From JANJUB01 sp964586225 (GTDB lineage Bacteria; Armatimonadota; Fimbriimonadia; Fimbriimonadales; Fimbriimonadaceae), in the NCBI GenBank assembly GCA_964586225.1, contig CAZPHD010000001.1:1-64000 (forward strand): 64,000 nt of DNA, read 5' to 3'. The notes beneath the pieces were generated by a model. It saw nothing but the letters and a program-made list of their open reading frames with translations, made no database searches and was not told the origin of the DNA. This document shows positions 1 through 8,661 of the stretch, one piece after another. Each line of letters begins with the position of its first letter. The first letter of the stretch is position 1. The position numbers and the translations under genes were made by a program.

Positions 1-928
1 CTTGGAGATCGTCAAGAGATGAGGGCGTCGGTGGGTTCGTCCCGACGCGACGACTGGAGTCCAAAAACCGCCCAAGCGCCTCGCTGATCCGGCGCGCGGA
101 CTCCGCCGTCAGGTGGCTGCCGTCGTAGGTTTCTCCCGGCGGGCAGTCGAACCACTCAATCCCACTGTCAAGTATTCCTTGCTTAAACTTGGATGTATCC
201 ATATTCTCCGCCTGCTTGACGTCGGGCGAAACGGGTAGCCGCAGCACGACCACGCGGTATCCCTTCACCAGATACCACGTCAGGTCTCCCTCAAGCGTCA
301 GAGTCTCAAGTGGCCCGATCGGGTGGTTGCGGAGCATCTGCTCATAGATTTTCGCCGTCGCGGGTGCTGAGTCGACCGCCGGACGCGAAGACGCGACAAA
401 CCCATCCGGCCCGAAGGACTCGAAGGGACTCGCGGGGGCGAGCAACGACACCCGACCGCGCGCCAGTCCGAGCAGTTGCGCCATCGTGTACGGACGAGTC
501 CAGGCGAAGCCCGGCGATGCCAACCGAGTTAGCTCAAGGTCGGCCCGATGGCGCATCGTCAAGCCTCGAAAGTCGTTCGCCTCGGCGGCGCGCGCACTCA
601 GAGAGTGCGGCGATACCGCCACCACCAACGTGCCCCCGCGCCGCAGCTTCTGCACGCCCGCGTGAAGGTAGTAAGAATCCAGGGCCGCCCCGCTAAATCC
701 GAAGTTCAGCGCCCGGCCCGGCATCAAAGAGGGGTCAATGCCCCGATACGCCCGTGAGTCACCGACGATCACCACGTCAAACGACCTCTCCGGCGCGCGC
801 AGTTTCTCGATCCAGTAGCCGGGCCGCACATCCTCGCCCTCTCCGGTTGCCGGTCTCAAGACCGCGAGCGCACCGCCCAATACGAGCGCCCAACCCAGCG
901 AACCCAAAACAAAGCTGCGCCCACTCAT
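1..928 (-). CDS. SGNH-hydrolase-like membrane-anchored protein, partner of MBOAT acyltransferase (3' end outside window)
   Basis: The reading frame is open from an ATG at 928 to the left edge, giving 309 residues without a stop. Residues about 6-24 form an N-terminal hydrophobic segment (signal anchor). GDSR at 56-59 follows a hydrophobic strand and looks like the SGNH block I serine (S58). DGSHL near residue 270 fits the SGNH block V Asp-x-x-His. The start overlaps the MBOAT stop by one base (TGATG), so the two are translationally coupled. In AlgI/AlgJ- and PatA/PatB-like systems the MBOAT passes acyl groups across the membrane and an SGNH partner transfers them to an exported glycan. That role is inferred here and the substrate is unknown. 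The last visible codons run through a REP-like hairpin (18-50), so the C-terminus may be repeat-derived. Confidence 0.7.
   Translation of the reverse strand, partial: MSGRSFVLGSLGWALVLGGALAVLRPATGEGEDVRPGYWIEKLRAPERSFDVVIVGDSRAYRGIDPSLMPGRALNFGFSGAALDSYYLHAGVQKLRRGGTLVVAVSPHSLSARAAEANDFRGLTMRHRADLELTRLASPGFAWTRPYTMAQLLGLARGRVSLLAPASPFESFGPDGFVASSRPAVDSAPATAKIYEQMLRNHPIGPLETLTLEGDLTWYLVKGYRVVVLRLPVSPDVKQAENMDTSKFKQGILDSGIEWFDCPPGETYDGSHLTAESARRISEALGRFLDSSRRVGTNPPTPSSLDDLQ
18..50 (-). repeat. REP-like hairpin, copy 1
   Basis: Stem arms GCGTCGG (25-31) and CCGACGC (42-48) enclose a 10-nt loop at 32-41 that reads GACGAACCCA on the minus strand. The loop matches copies 3 and 4 exactly. This copy lies inside the open frame of the SGNH-like gene rather than between genes. 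Confidence 0.7.
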
Positions 929-2298
929 CAGAACTGGAAGTAGATGAAGGCGCCTCCCGCACCTCGCAAGTAGACCGCCGCCGCCAACAGGCCACCGATC
1001 ATCGCGGGCTCCCAGCGGCGAACGGGCTTCAGTTCCCATCCTTGCCACCTCAGGCCGAACTCAAACGCCACGCACAACCCCAACCAGAGCAACGCCTTCC
1101 CGCCCACCGCGGTCACGCCAGCCATGTCCCAGGTTCGCGGATCGAGCATGCGCGAGGCGATCTGGCCGAACTGAGAAATGGTTTCACTTCGGAACAGCGC
1201 CCAACTGAGCAGCATCGCGCCAACCGTAACGGCCCAGCCAAGTGGCCGCCATATCCGTTCCGGCCATCGCGTCCACCGCTCGAACTGCAGTAGCGCGGCG
1301 TGCATGCCGCCCCACGCTACAAACGTCCAGTTTGCGCCGTGCCACAGGCCCGATAACAAGAACGTGACCCAGAGATTGCGGTTCGGATGCTTCTTGCTGC
1401 CACCAAGCGGGATGTAGACGTAGTCCCGGAACCACGACGACAGCGAGATGTGCCACCGCTGCCAAAACTCTCGGAAGCCGACCGCGTGGTACGGGCGATC
1501 GAAGTTCGGCGACAAGTCGAGCCCGATCCACGACCCCAAGCCGCGCGCGATATCCGAGTAGCCGCTGAAGTCAAAGTAGATCTGGAAGGCATACAGCGCG
1601 GCCACGATCCACCACGTGCTACCCGACGTGACCGAGTCTGATGCTCCGTAGGATGCCGCCACAAACGGAGCTAGATTGTCGGCGAGGACGGTCTTCTTGA
1701 AGTAGCCAACCGCGATCCAGCGCATTCCACGAACGACTTGATCGCTGTTCGGCGGGGCGAGCGTTTCGAGTTGCGGCAGCAAGGCTCGCGCTCGCTGGAT
1801 CGGACCCGCGATGAGCGGTGGGAAGAGCGCGAGAAACGCAAAGAAGTGGAGCGGGTCGCGCGTGGGCTTGATTACACCGCGGTACACGTCAATCGTGTAG
1901 CTCATCGAGGTGAACGTGGTGAAACTGATGCCGATGGGGAGGATGATGTCGGGGACGGTCATGCCACCCACGCCAAACCAGCCCAGGGCATGATTCAGGT
2001 TCGAAACCGCAAACCCGGCGTACTTGAAGATGCCGAGGACGAGCAAGTTCCCAACAATCGAAGTGACAAGCCACTGCTTTCGGCGCTCGGGTCGCCTTTC
2101 GATCGCCAAACCCGCCGCGAAGTCGATCAGGCCGTTGCCGATGAGCAGGAGCGGATACCACCACTTCGCCCAGCCAAAAAACAGGAAGGAGGCGACGATC
2201 AGGAAGACATAGCGGCCGCGCGGCAGACGACGGAACGCGGGCCAAAGGGCGAAGAATGCCGCTCCGAAGAACAAGAACTCGAGCGAGTTGAAGAGCAT
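928..2298 (-). CDS. MBOAT family membrane-bound O-acyltransferase (AlgI-like)
   Basis: The 456-residue protein has many membrane segments and the MBOAT landmarks: a long central stretch with FRDYVYIPLGG and the block LLSGLWHGANW, whose histidine is the conserved active-site residue of the family. Homologues (AlgI, DltB, PatA) move acyl groups from the cytoplasm to the outer face for O-acylation of polysaccharide. The frame extends upstream to 2349, but that extension runs into tRNA-Lys, so I start at MLFNSLEF (2298), 16 nt below the tRNA 3' end. It overlaps the SGNH-like partner by one base. The target polymer cannot be deduced. Confidence 0.9.
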   Translation of the reverse strand: MLFNSLEFLFFGAAFFALWPAFRRLPRGRYVFLIVASFLFFGWAKWWYPLLLIGNGLIDFAAGLAIERRPERRKQWLVTSIVGNLLVLGIFKYAGFAVSNLNHALGWFGVGGMTVPDIILPIGISFTTFTSMSYTIDVYRGVIKPTRDPLHFFAFLALFPPLIAGPIQRARALLPQLETLAPPNSDQVVRGMRWIAVGYFKKTVLADNLAPFVAASYGASDSVTSGSTWWIVAALYAFQIYFDFSGYSDIARGLGSWIGLDLSPNFDRPYHAVGFREFWQRWHISLSSWFRDYVYIPLGGSKKHPNRNLWVTFLLSGLWHGANWTFVAWGGMHAALLQFERWTRWPERIWRPLGWAVTVGAMLLSWALFRSETISQFGQIASRMLDPRTWDMAGVTAVGGKALLWLGLCVAFEFGLRWQGWELKPVRRWEPAMIGGLLAAAVYLRGAGGAFIYFQF

Positions 2299-2314
2299 GG
2301 CCGCCCGCGGAAGT

Positions 2315-2390
2315 TGGTGAGCCGGCTGGGACTCGAACCCAGGACCCACGCCTTAAAAGGGCGTTGCTCTACCGACTGAGCTACCGGCTC
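2315..2390 (-). tRNA. tRNA-Lys (anticodon TTT)
   Basis: A complete 76-nt cloverleaf lies on the minus strand. The acceptor is GAGCCGG/CCGGCTC, the D stem GCTC/GAGC and the anticodon stem ACGCC/GGCGT with loop CTTTTAA. The T arm is CTGGG-TTCGAGT-CCCAG, with discriminator A and an encoded CCA. Anticodon TTT reads lysine codons AAA/AAG. The MBOAT gene begins 16 nt downstream in the same direction and may share its transcript. Confidence 0.96.
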
Positions 2391-2501
2391 ACCGCTCGGT
2401 AGGGTACCCCGCCTTGAGATTGCAGATTCTCGGATGATGAGCGGACGGTCGCCAGAGTTGCGTGGCACGGGGTGCCGCGAGCTTCCTGCTGCTTACAGCA
2501 T

Positions 2502-2526
2502 GCGTCGGGACGACGCCCACCGACGC
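2502..2526 (+). repeat. REP-like hairpin, copy 2
   Basis: Stem GCGTCGG (2502-2508) and CCGACGC (2520-2526) enclose an 11-nt loop GACGACGCCCA. The 3' flank CCTCATC is shared with copy 1. It sits in the 175-nt gap between tRNA-Lys and csoR, downstream of csoR, where I see no gene. Confidence 0.65.
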
Positions 2527-2565
2527 CCTCATCAGATTCCAAAAACCGAAATCAGGAATCTCAAA

Positions 2566-2856
2566 TCACTTCAGGAACCGCGTCAACGCGTCCCGAATCT
2601 CTTTCGACTGATCGCCCGCCGAGACGACCGTGCAACAGTCGTCTGCTTCATGAACATCCTGATGAAGCACGCACGTCTGCAAGTGCTCGGTCAGCAGCAC
2701 CACGCCCAGTTGGTCCATGGCCGAACGGACGGCTGTCACCTGCTGCAGGATCTCGTTGCAGGTCCGCCCCTGATCCACCATGCGCTGTATGCCCGCCACC
2801 TGACCGGCAATTCGGTTGATGCGCTTCGAGGCGTTGTCTTTGAGTTCGGCCTTCAC
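2566..2856 (-). CDS. csoR: CsoR-family metal-sensing transcriptional repressor
   Basis: This is a 96-residue all-helical DUF156 protein. C33, H58 and C62 sit at the spacing of the Cu(I) ligands of CsoR (Cys, then His-x3-Cys on the next helix), which points to copper sensing rather than the formaldehyde (FrmR) or nickel (RcnR) branches. Members are dimers of dimers that leave DNA on binding metal. The tail carries extra metal-binding-type residues (HEADDCC). No copper ATPase or chaperone is next to it, so its targets lie elsewhere. It begins 34 nt after kdsD on the same strand. Confidence 0.85.
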   Translation of the reverse strand: MKAELKDNASKRINRIAGQVAGIQRMVDQGRTCNEILQQVTAVRSAMDQLGVVLLTEHLQTCVLHQDVHEADDCCTVVSAGDQSKEIRDALTRFLK

Positions 2857-2890
2857 AACCGAATTATACGTCGGCCCATGCCCATTCAGA

Positions 2891-3856
2891 CTAAACGATG
2901 CCCGAGCGTAGCAGGTCTTTCAGCATGAGCAGGCCCGCGACGCGCCCATCCGAATCGAGAACGGGCATTTCGCCGATCTTGCGCGGCAAGTTTTGGAACA
3001 CCTCAAGCGCTTCGATTGCCAAGAGGTCGGCGGGAATCGTCGTCACCTCGCGAACCATCAGATCAACCGCATTGACCGAAAGCGGCTCATTCGAAAGCAC
3101 AAAGTGCCGGCGAAGGTCGCCATCACTAATGAAGCCGATCAGTCGGTGGTCGGCATCAACCACGAGTGCGGCACCAACGCCTGCCTGAGTGATCGCCCGC
3201 ATCACATCCAGAAGCGGCGTCGACTCCGAAACGCAGGCGATATCGTCGCGGCCGCGCATGGTATCGCTCACCCGAAGCAATAGGCGCTTGCCCAGCGCCC
3301 CGCTCGGGTGGAATCGCGCAAACTCCTCGCGACCAAATCCCCGACGTTCCATCACGGCGACCGCCAACGCATCGCTGAGAGCAAGCATCGCCGTCGTGCT
3401 TGTCGTTGGAGCCAAGTTGTGAGGGCAGGCCTCGGTTTGCACTCCCGTGTCCAGCACCAAGTCGGCGAGCCGCCCCGCCGAGCTTTGGGGCCGCCCCGTC
3501 AGCAGAATCGTCTTCGCACCAATCTCGCGGATCGACGGAAACAGCCGAACCAGCTCGTCGGTTTCGCCGCTATGCGTGTAGAGGATGACGATGTCGTCAG
3601 CCGTCACCATGCCAAGATCTCCGTGGACGGCTTCCGCGGCCTGGAGGAACGCGCTCGGCGTGCCCGTACTGCTGAGCGTGCCTGCGGTCTTACGCGCAAT
3701 GTGGCCACTCTTGCCGATGCCGCACGTGATCACCCGGCCATTTGTGTCGAGCATCCACTGGACCGCCTGATCAAAGCTCTCATCGAGTCGCTCGGCCAAG
3801 TTGGCCAGCGCTTCCGCCTCTTCGAGCAGGACGCGGCGCCCGAACTCGCGACTCAT
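2891..3856 (-). CDS. kdsD: Arabinose-5-phosphate isomerase, SIS + two CBS domains (KdsD/KpsF)
   Basis: The 321 residues show an SIS domain at about 30-165 (CGIGKSGHIARKTAGTLSSTG, the sugar-phosphate loop) and two CBS domains at about 200-320. This architecture and length are standard for KdsD/KpsF/GutQ. The enzyme converts ribulose 5-phosphate to arabinose 5-phosphate, the first step to KDO, which fits an LPS-bearing outer membrane. Its ATG overlaps the arginase stop (ATGA, 3853-3856). No other KDO genes are present. Confidence 0.9.
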   Translation of the reverse strand: MSREFGRRVLLEEAEALANLAERLDESFDQAVQWMLDTNGRVITCGIGKSGHIARKTAGTLSSTGTPSAFLQAAEAVHGDLGMVTADDIVILYTHSGETDELVRLFPSIREIGAKTILLTGRPQSSAGRLADLVLDTGVQTEACPHNLAPTTSTTAMLALSDALAVAVMERRGFGREEFARFHPSGALGKRLLLRVSDTMRGRDDIACVSESTPLLDVMRAITQAGVGAALVVDADHRLIGFISDGDLRRHFVLSNEPLSVNAVDLMVREVTTIPADLLAIEALEVFQNLPRKIGEMPVLDSDGRVAGLLMLKDLLRSGIV

Positions 3857-4797
3857 AGCCTCCCCAGGATCGTTTTGCCGAGCAGCGACGAGATGAACTC
3901 GACGCCAGTCTTGCCGGTCTCGTTGTGGGTATCGAAGAGCGGATTGATCTCGACCATGTCGAGGCCGACCAGCTGCACCGGGCAGTCGTCGGCTTCAAGA
4001 ATTTCGTAGAGCATCTCGCCCAGCAGGTGCATCTCGCGATAGGTGAGGCCACCGCGGACGGCGGTGCCCGTACCTGGCGCAAGGATCGGGTCGAGCACGT
4101 CCACGTCGAAGCTGATCCACAAGTTGCGCACGTTGAGACCCTTGATCCAAGTCGCAAGCCGGTCCACCTCGCTCACCAGTCCGCGACGGTCAATGTCGGC
4201 CATGGTCGACACATAGCCACGGGGAAGGCGCTGTAGCCGGTCCGCTTCGCCAGGATCGACATCGCGCAGGCCAAGGAAAGCGGTGCGGTCACTGCGCAAC
4301 GCATCGGGAACGAAGCGATCGCGTAAGTGCATCCAATCTTCGTCCATCCGTCCGGTGCTCCCGCTCGGCTCGTGCATCAGACACGCGAGGGGCATGCCGT
4401 GGAGATTGCCGCTGGGCGACGTGGACGGGGTGTTGAGGTCCGCATGAGCGTCGACCCAAAGGACGGCCAGATCGCCGTCGTAGGCACCGAGGGCCGCCCC
4501 GATGCTACCGATGGACAAGCTGTGATCGCCACCGATCACGAGAGGCATGTGGCCCTCGCTGAGAGTTTCCTGAACCCGCTCGAACACTTGGGCGAAGACG
4601 AACGCGGCGGGATCGTGGTTCTTGATGCCACCAGGAGCCGTATGGGGCGGGGCAATCACGACGTCACCGTCGTCGAGAACTTCGTATTCCAGGGCGGTCA
4701 TCGCGTCTTCCAGACCCGCCAAGCGCACGGCCGCCGGGCCAAGTCGGGACCCTAGCCGAAACCCGCACAAGTCGAAAGGAACGCCGATGATCTCCAC
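3853..4797 (-). CDS. rocF: Arginase
   Basis: This 314-residue ureohydrolase keeps the Mn2+ ligand motifs GGDHSLSIG, DAHADLNTP and SFDVDVLDP. The segment SPSGNLHGMP is typical of true arginases rather than agmatinases. It hydrolyses arginine to ornithine and urea. The GTG start at 4797 sits beside a divergent promoter region shared with the BNR protein at 4875. It forms an operon with kdsD through a 4-nt overlap; no metabolic link between them is evident. Confidence 0.9.
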   Translation of the reverse strand: MEIIGVPFDLCGFRLGSRLGPAAVRLAGLEDAMTALEYEVLDDGDVVIAPPHTAPGGIKNHDPAAFVFAQVFERVQETLSEGHMPLVIGGDHSLSIGSIGAALGAYDGDLAVLWVDAHADLNTPSTSPSGNLHGMPLACLMHEPSGSTGRMDEDWMHLRDRFVPDALRSDRTAFLGLRDVDPGEADRLQRLPRGYVSTMADIDRRGLVSEVDRLATWIKGLNVRNLWISFDVDVLDPILAPGTGTAVRGGLTYREMHLLGEMLYEILEADDCPVQLVGLDMVEINPLFDTHNETGKTGVEFISSLLGKTILGRL

Positions 4798-4874
4798 GGG
4801 GGGATCGTACCCGTCGTGCTGGATTTTGAGTCCCGACTTGGCATTTGGGGGCTGCTTCGCTTACACTACAGCAC

Positions 4875-7580
4875 ATGCGCGGTTCCATCGTGGGTTTCGT
4901 TGTGTTTGCCTTGGCAGCGGGAGTTGTCCTGATCAGCGTCAAGGCTCCCATCAATCGCGGCCCAGACCCGGTGATTGGCTACGACCAACCGCTTGCGAAT
5001 GCGGGCTTTCGCTACCAGAAGCGGCTAAGTGCCGATGGGACGATGCCGGACAACGCATGGATGCTCGCAAAATCGGCACGAGACCGAATGGTGGCCGCGC
5101 AGGGTCAACAGCGAGGCGGGGTGGGGCCAGGTAGCTGGACATTCCTGGGCCCAACCAACGTGGGTGGTCGGATCCGCGCGATCGCCATCCATCCCACCCA
5201 GCCCAACACGATGTGGATCGGCGGCAACAGTGGGGGCGTGTGGAAGACCACCGATGGAGGTGCGACGTGGCTACCCATGGACGACTTCCTTCCGGGCATC
5301 GCCGTGAACTGCATGGTGCTTGACAAGTCCAATCCCAACGTGCTGTACGTCGGCACGGGCGAAGGCTTCTTCGAAACCGAGGAAGGATCAACCAACACGG
5401 CTTGTATTCGCGGGGCGGGCATTTTCAAGTCGACCGACGGCGGAGTCCACTGGGTCCAGATCGCGACCACCAACAACCCAGATTTTTACTTCGTCAATCG
5501 GTTGGCGATTCACCCGACGAATCCCAACATCCTTTTGGCGGCCGCGAGCACCGGGATTTGGCGCTCCACCGACGCGGGCGCCACGTGGAACCCAGTGTAC
5601 GACGCGGAGTGGATGTACGACGTCGATTTTCACCCCACCGATGGGAGCAAGGCCATTGCCGGAAGCCATGCCCAAGGTGCCTTTTACAGCAACGACGGCG
5701 GACTAACGTGGACTCGATCAACAAGCATCAGTGCCCACCGAGCCGAAGTGGCGTATGCGCCCAGTAATCCGACGACTGTTTATGCGACGGTGAGCTCCGG
5801 CTCGAGCATTCGCGTTTGGCGCTCGACCAACGGCGGTGTCACATACACTCAGCAAGCGGCCAACACGATCAGCACCTACGAGGCCTACAACAACGCCCTG
5901 TGGGTCAATCCGACCAATGCCAATACGATCTTGTACGGAGGCGTGTACCTCTATCGCTCAACGAACGCCGGCGGTAGCCGGTCGCAGGCCTTCTCCGACA
6001 TCCACCCGGACATTCACGAGTTCGTGACCCACCCTCAGTTTGATGGCGTGAACAACAAGACGGTCTTCGTTGGCACCGATGGCGGCCTGTATCGCATCTC
6101 CGATTTTGCCGGCGGAAACGCGAACTTGTTCTTCTACAACGGACTCGGAATCACGCAGTTCTACGGCGCGGCGATCAGTCCCCAGTCCGGTCGCATCATG
6201 GGCGGCACTCAAGATAACGGCACCCGGCTTTACACGGGCAACATCGCCAACTGGACGCAATCGGCGGGCGGCGATGGTGGCTATGCCGCCGTTGATCCAT
6301 TGGATTCAAACTTCTTCTACGGTTGCATTTATTGGGCGTATCAGTTCCGGTCCACGACCGGGGGTGGCAGCACTCACTACATCTACAACACCGCCAACCC
6401 GATCACCGATGCGGGCAACGCGGACAACGTCAACTTCATCAACCGGTTTGTGATCGATCACAACAATCCGAACCGCATGCTCGTCGCGGCCCAGCGGCTC
6501 TGGCGAAGCAACAACGTCAAGGCCTCGTCTACTGATTGGTTTGTGATCAAGCCCACGATCGCACCCAGTGGACGTGGCCGCGGGGTTGGCGGCGGCAATG
6601 CGCATATGGTGTCCAACAACCCCTACAACATCTCGAATGTCGCAATTGCTACGGGAAACTCCGACATCATCTATGTTGGTCACAACAATGGACAGTTGTA
6701 TCGGACCTCAAACGGCACCGCCACAAGTCCAACCTGGACCCGGATCGACCAAAACGGACCGCTCCCGGCTCGATGGCTCTCTTGGATTGTTATCGACCCC
6801 GCGAATCCGAATCATGTGTATGTTTCCTTTATGGGCTTCCACGACGACAGCATTTTTGAGACTACGGACGGGGGCCAGTCGTGGACCGATATCTCAAGTG
6901 GTCGCCTCATCCCCGCATCGGTGAACTGCATCTCGATGCATCCGACCCGGGCGGGTTGGCTCTATGCGGGCACCGACCTCGGCCTGTTCACGTCGTCGGA
7001 TAATGGGCTAACGTGGACGGCCACAACCGATGGCCCCGGCACCGTGCCCATCGAGGAGATCTTCTGGCGCAACAACTCGACGATTCTGCTTGCAACTTAC
7101 GGTCGCGGGATCTACTCCGCCAACATTGATTCCACGTGGGATGTGTTCAAGCCCGACAGCTTTACGGTGACGCGGGGCATCAAAGGCAACGGAACGCTGG
7201 CCTCGACCTACGCGAACGATGGCACCTATCTCGAACTCAAGCCGGCCCCGATTCCGCATCCGGTGCTCCTGATGCGTAGCATCGAGTTCAGCGCAACGTC
7301 ACCGGTGCTCAACCCAAGCCAGATTGAGGTCAAGCTGGACGCCCGAATGGGAGTTCCGGCAAACCAACAGATTGCTCTCTGGGATCACAACGTGGGGAAC
7401 TGGGCGGTGGTCGACTCGCGCGGTGTGACGGGCAATGATCTTTTGGTGACCTTGACTCCAACTTCAGCAGCAAGATTCGTCGGCCCGAATGGCGAAGTTC
7501 GACTGCGCTTGGGATATCAGGTCGCTCTGACATCTCCCGAAATCGCGCGGATCGATTGGGTCCAGTTCCGAGTGAGGTAG
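4875..7580 (+). CDS. Secreted BNR/VPS10-like beta-propeller protein
   Basis: The frame is open from 4845, but MRGSIVGFVVFALAAG at 4875 gives a clean signal peptide, leaving 901 residues. The body is a series of Asp-box/BNR-type blades with recurring xSTDGGxTW and NPNxxYVGTG elements at about 90-280 and 580-740, as in sortilin/VPS10 and xyloglucanase-like propellers. The last 150 residues look like a separate beta domain. Such proteins are exported and bind glycans or proteins; I see no catalytic motif. The divergent promoter shares 77 nt with arginase. Confidence 0.75.
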   Translation: MRGSIVGFVVFALAAGVVLISVKAPINRGPDPVIGYDQPLANAGFRYQKRLSADGTMPDNAWMLAKSARDRMVAAQGQQRGGVGPGSWTFLGPTNVGGRIRAIAIHPTQPNTMWIGGNSGGVWKTTDGGATWLPMDDFLPGIAVNCMVLDKSNPNVLYVGTGEGFFETEEGSTNTACIRGAGIFKSTDGGVHWVQIATTNNPDFYFVNRLAIHPTNPNILLAAASTGIWRSTDAGATWNPVYDAEWMYDVDFHPTDGSKAIAGSHAQGAFYSNDGGLTWTRSTSISAHRAEVAYAPSNPTTVYATVSSGSSIRVWRSTNGGVTYTQQAANTISTYEAYNNALWVNPTNANTILYGGVYLYRSTNAGGSRSQAFSDIHPDIHEFVTHPQFDGVNNKTVFVGTDGGLYRISDFAGGNANLFFYNGLGITQFYGAAISPQSGRIMGGTQDNGTRLYTGNIANWTQSAGGDGGYAAVDPLDSNFFYGCIYWAYQFRSTTGGGSTHYIYNTANPITDAGNADNVNFINRFVIDHNNPNRMLVAAQRLWRSNNVKASSTDWFVIKPTIAPSGRGRGVGGGNAHMVSNNPYNISNVAIATGNSDIIYVGHNNGQLYRTSNGTATSPTWTRIDQNGPLPARWLSWIVIDPANPNHVYVSFMGFHDDSIFETTDGGQSWTDISSGRLIPASVNCISMHPTRAGWLYAGTDLGLFTSSDNGLTWTATTDGPGTVPIEEIFWRNNSTILLATYGRGIYSANIDSTWDVFKPDSFTVTRGIKGNGTLASTYANDGTYLELKPAPIPHPVLLMRSIEFSATSPVLNPSQIEVKLDARMGVPANQQIALWDHNVGNWAVVDSRGVTGNDLLVTLTPTSAARFVGPNGEVRLRLGYQVALTSPEIARIDWVQFRVR

Positions 7581-7583
7581 ATC

Positions 7584-8165
7584 ATGGATGCATTGAATCG
7601 ATGTTCGTTGGTGGTTCGACTTTCCGCGGAATTGCAGAGCGCGATCGGAGAAGCCCAGCTTCAGATTCGTAAGCGTGCGGGGGCCGATCTCGTCCGGTGG
7701 ACTCCGACCCATGAGCTCGTGTTTCCGCTCGTGAGCCTCGGCGAAATCAGTGTCGGCCAGGTCGCTCAAGTAGCGGCTACGGTCGGCCCAATCGTTGCTC
7801 AGTATCCGAGCGGACAAGTTGCGCTCGAAGGCTTGGGCGGGACTCCGAACAATCTCCAACCCCGGTCTCTCTGGATCGGGATGTCGGGGGACTTGTCGGG
7901 GCTTGAGCGATTTGCCCAGGAGTTAGAGTGCGCGGTAATGCCTATCGTGCCTCACCACGAGTCTCGCCCCCTTCAGAGTCACATTCCCATCGGGCGTCTG
8001 AAGCAAGAGAGCGAGTCAACCCGCTCGGCACTCGGTCGAGCGGTACGGGTTGCCCAAATCGGCAGCATGGGTGTTCTGCCGATTCGCGAAGTTGAGCTGA
8101 TCCGCATGGCGTCAACCTCGACAGGGCCGACGATCGTCACTGTGCAAGCGTTTCCGTTGGCATAA
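7584..8165 (+). CDS. ThpR/LigT-like 2H phosphoesterase homologue with degenerate catalytic motifs
   Basis: Its 193 residues follow the RNA 2',3'-cyclic phosphodiesterase fold throughout: RCSLVVRLSAEL at the start, VRW then SLGEI, SLWIGM, and a final strand GPTIVTVQAFPL. Canonical members have two HxT motifs. Here the first falls on V46-F47-P48 (six residues before LGE) and the second, SHIPIGRLK, keeps His but has Pro for Thr. One catalytic His and both Thr are therefore lost, although H43 lies close to the first site. It is probably a binding protein or inactive enzyme. It begins 3 nt after the BNR gene. Confidence 0.7.
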   Translation: MDALNRCSLVVRLSAELQSAIGEAQLQIRKRAGADLVRWTPTHELVFPLVSLGEISVGQVAQVAATVGPIVAQYPSGQVALEGLGGTPNNLQPRSLWIGMSGDLSGLERFAQELECAVMPIVPHHESRPLQSHIPIGRLKQESESTRSALGRAVRVAQIGSMGVLPIREVELIRMASTSTGPTIVTVQAFPLA

Positions 8166-8256
8166 CACCCGAATCCGGACCAATCGCCTACAATTTGCCG
8201 TGGTCTCGTCAAACTTGTCGGCGCGCTGATCCCGTCTTGATCCCATACGAGTCGTG

Positions 8257-8658
8257 ATGACTGCGGAAAAATCAATCGTCAAGGCCTATCTTGAGGCGGT
8301 GTTCGGGACGGGCGACGAGGCCCTGCTCCGCGACCTCATTGCGCTTGACGCGGTCATCCGCGTTCCCTACGGCGTCCTCCATGGTCCCGACGGCGTAAGC
8401 CAATACGTTGCCAAGTGGCGCACGGCGTTTCCGCCCTTCAGCGTCGTTGTCCAAGACGTTCTCGCCGAAGAGAACATGGTCGCCGTTCGCTGGCGAACGT
8501 CCGGCTTTCACGAGCGGGAGTTTCTCGGCATCGCCCCCACCGGCAAGAGTGTCCGCATCGAAGTCATGGGGTTCTTTCTCGTCCAGCATGGCCAGATCAC
8601 GGAGGGCTGGGTGATCGACGATCACTTCGCGCTCCGCTGCCAACTTCTTGGGGAATAG
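8257..8658 (+). CDS. SnoaL-like / ester cyclase-type protein
   Basis: This 133-residue protein has the NTF2-like cone fold pattern: N-terminal helix IVKAYLEAVFGTGDEALL, then RVPYGVLHGPDGVSQYV and strands ending ITEGWVIDDHFAL. It resembles the SnoaL-like domain, used by polyketide cyclases and by many small enzymes of unknown substrate. GTG (8254) and ATG (8257) are adjacent possible starts and I prefer the ATG. It is followed after 3 nt by the zinc-ribbon membrane protein. The function is unknown. Confidence 0.65.
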   Translation: MTAEKSIVKAYLEAVFGTGDEALLRDLIALDAVIRVPYGVLHGPDGVSQYVAKWRTAFPPFSVVVQDVLAEENMVAVRWRTSGFHEREFLGIAPTGKSVRIEVMGFFLVQHGQITEGWVIDDHFALRCQLLGE

Positions 8659-8661
8659 CCG

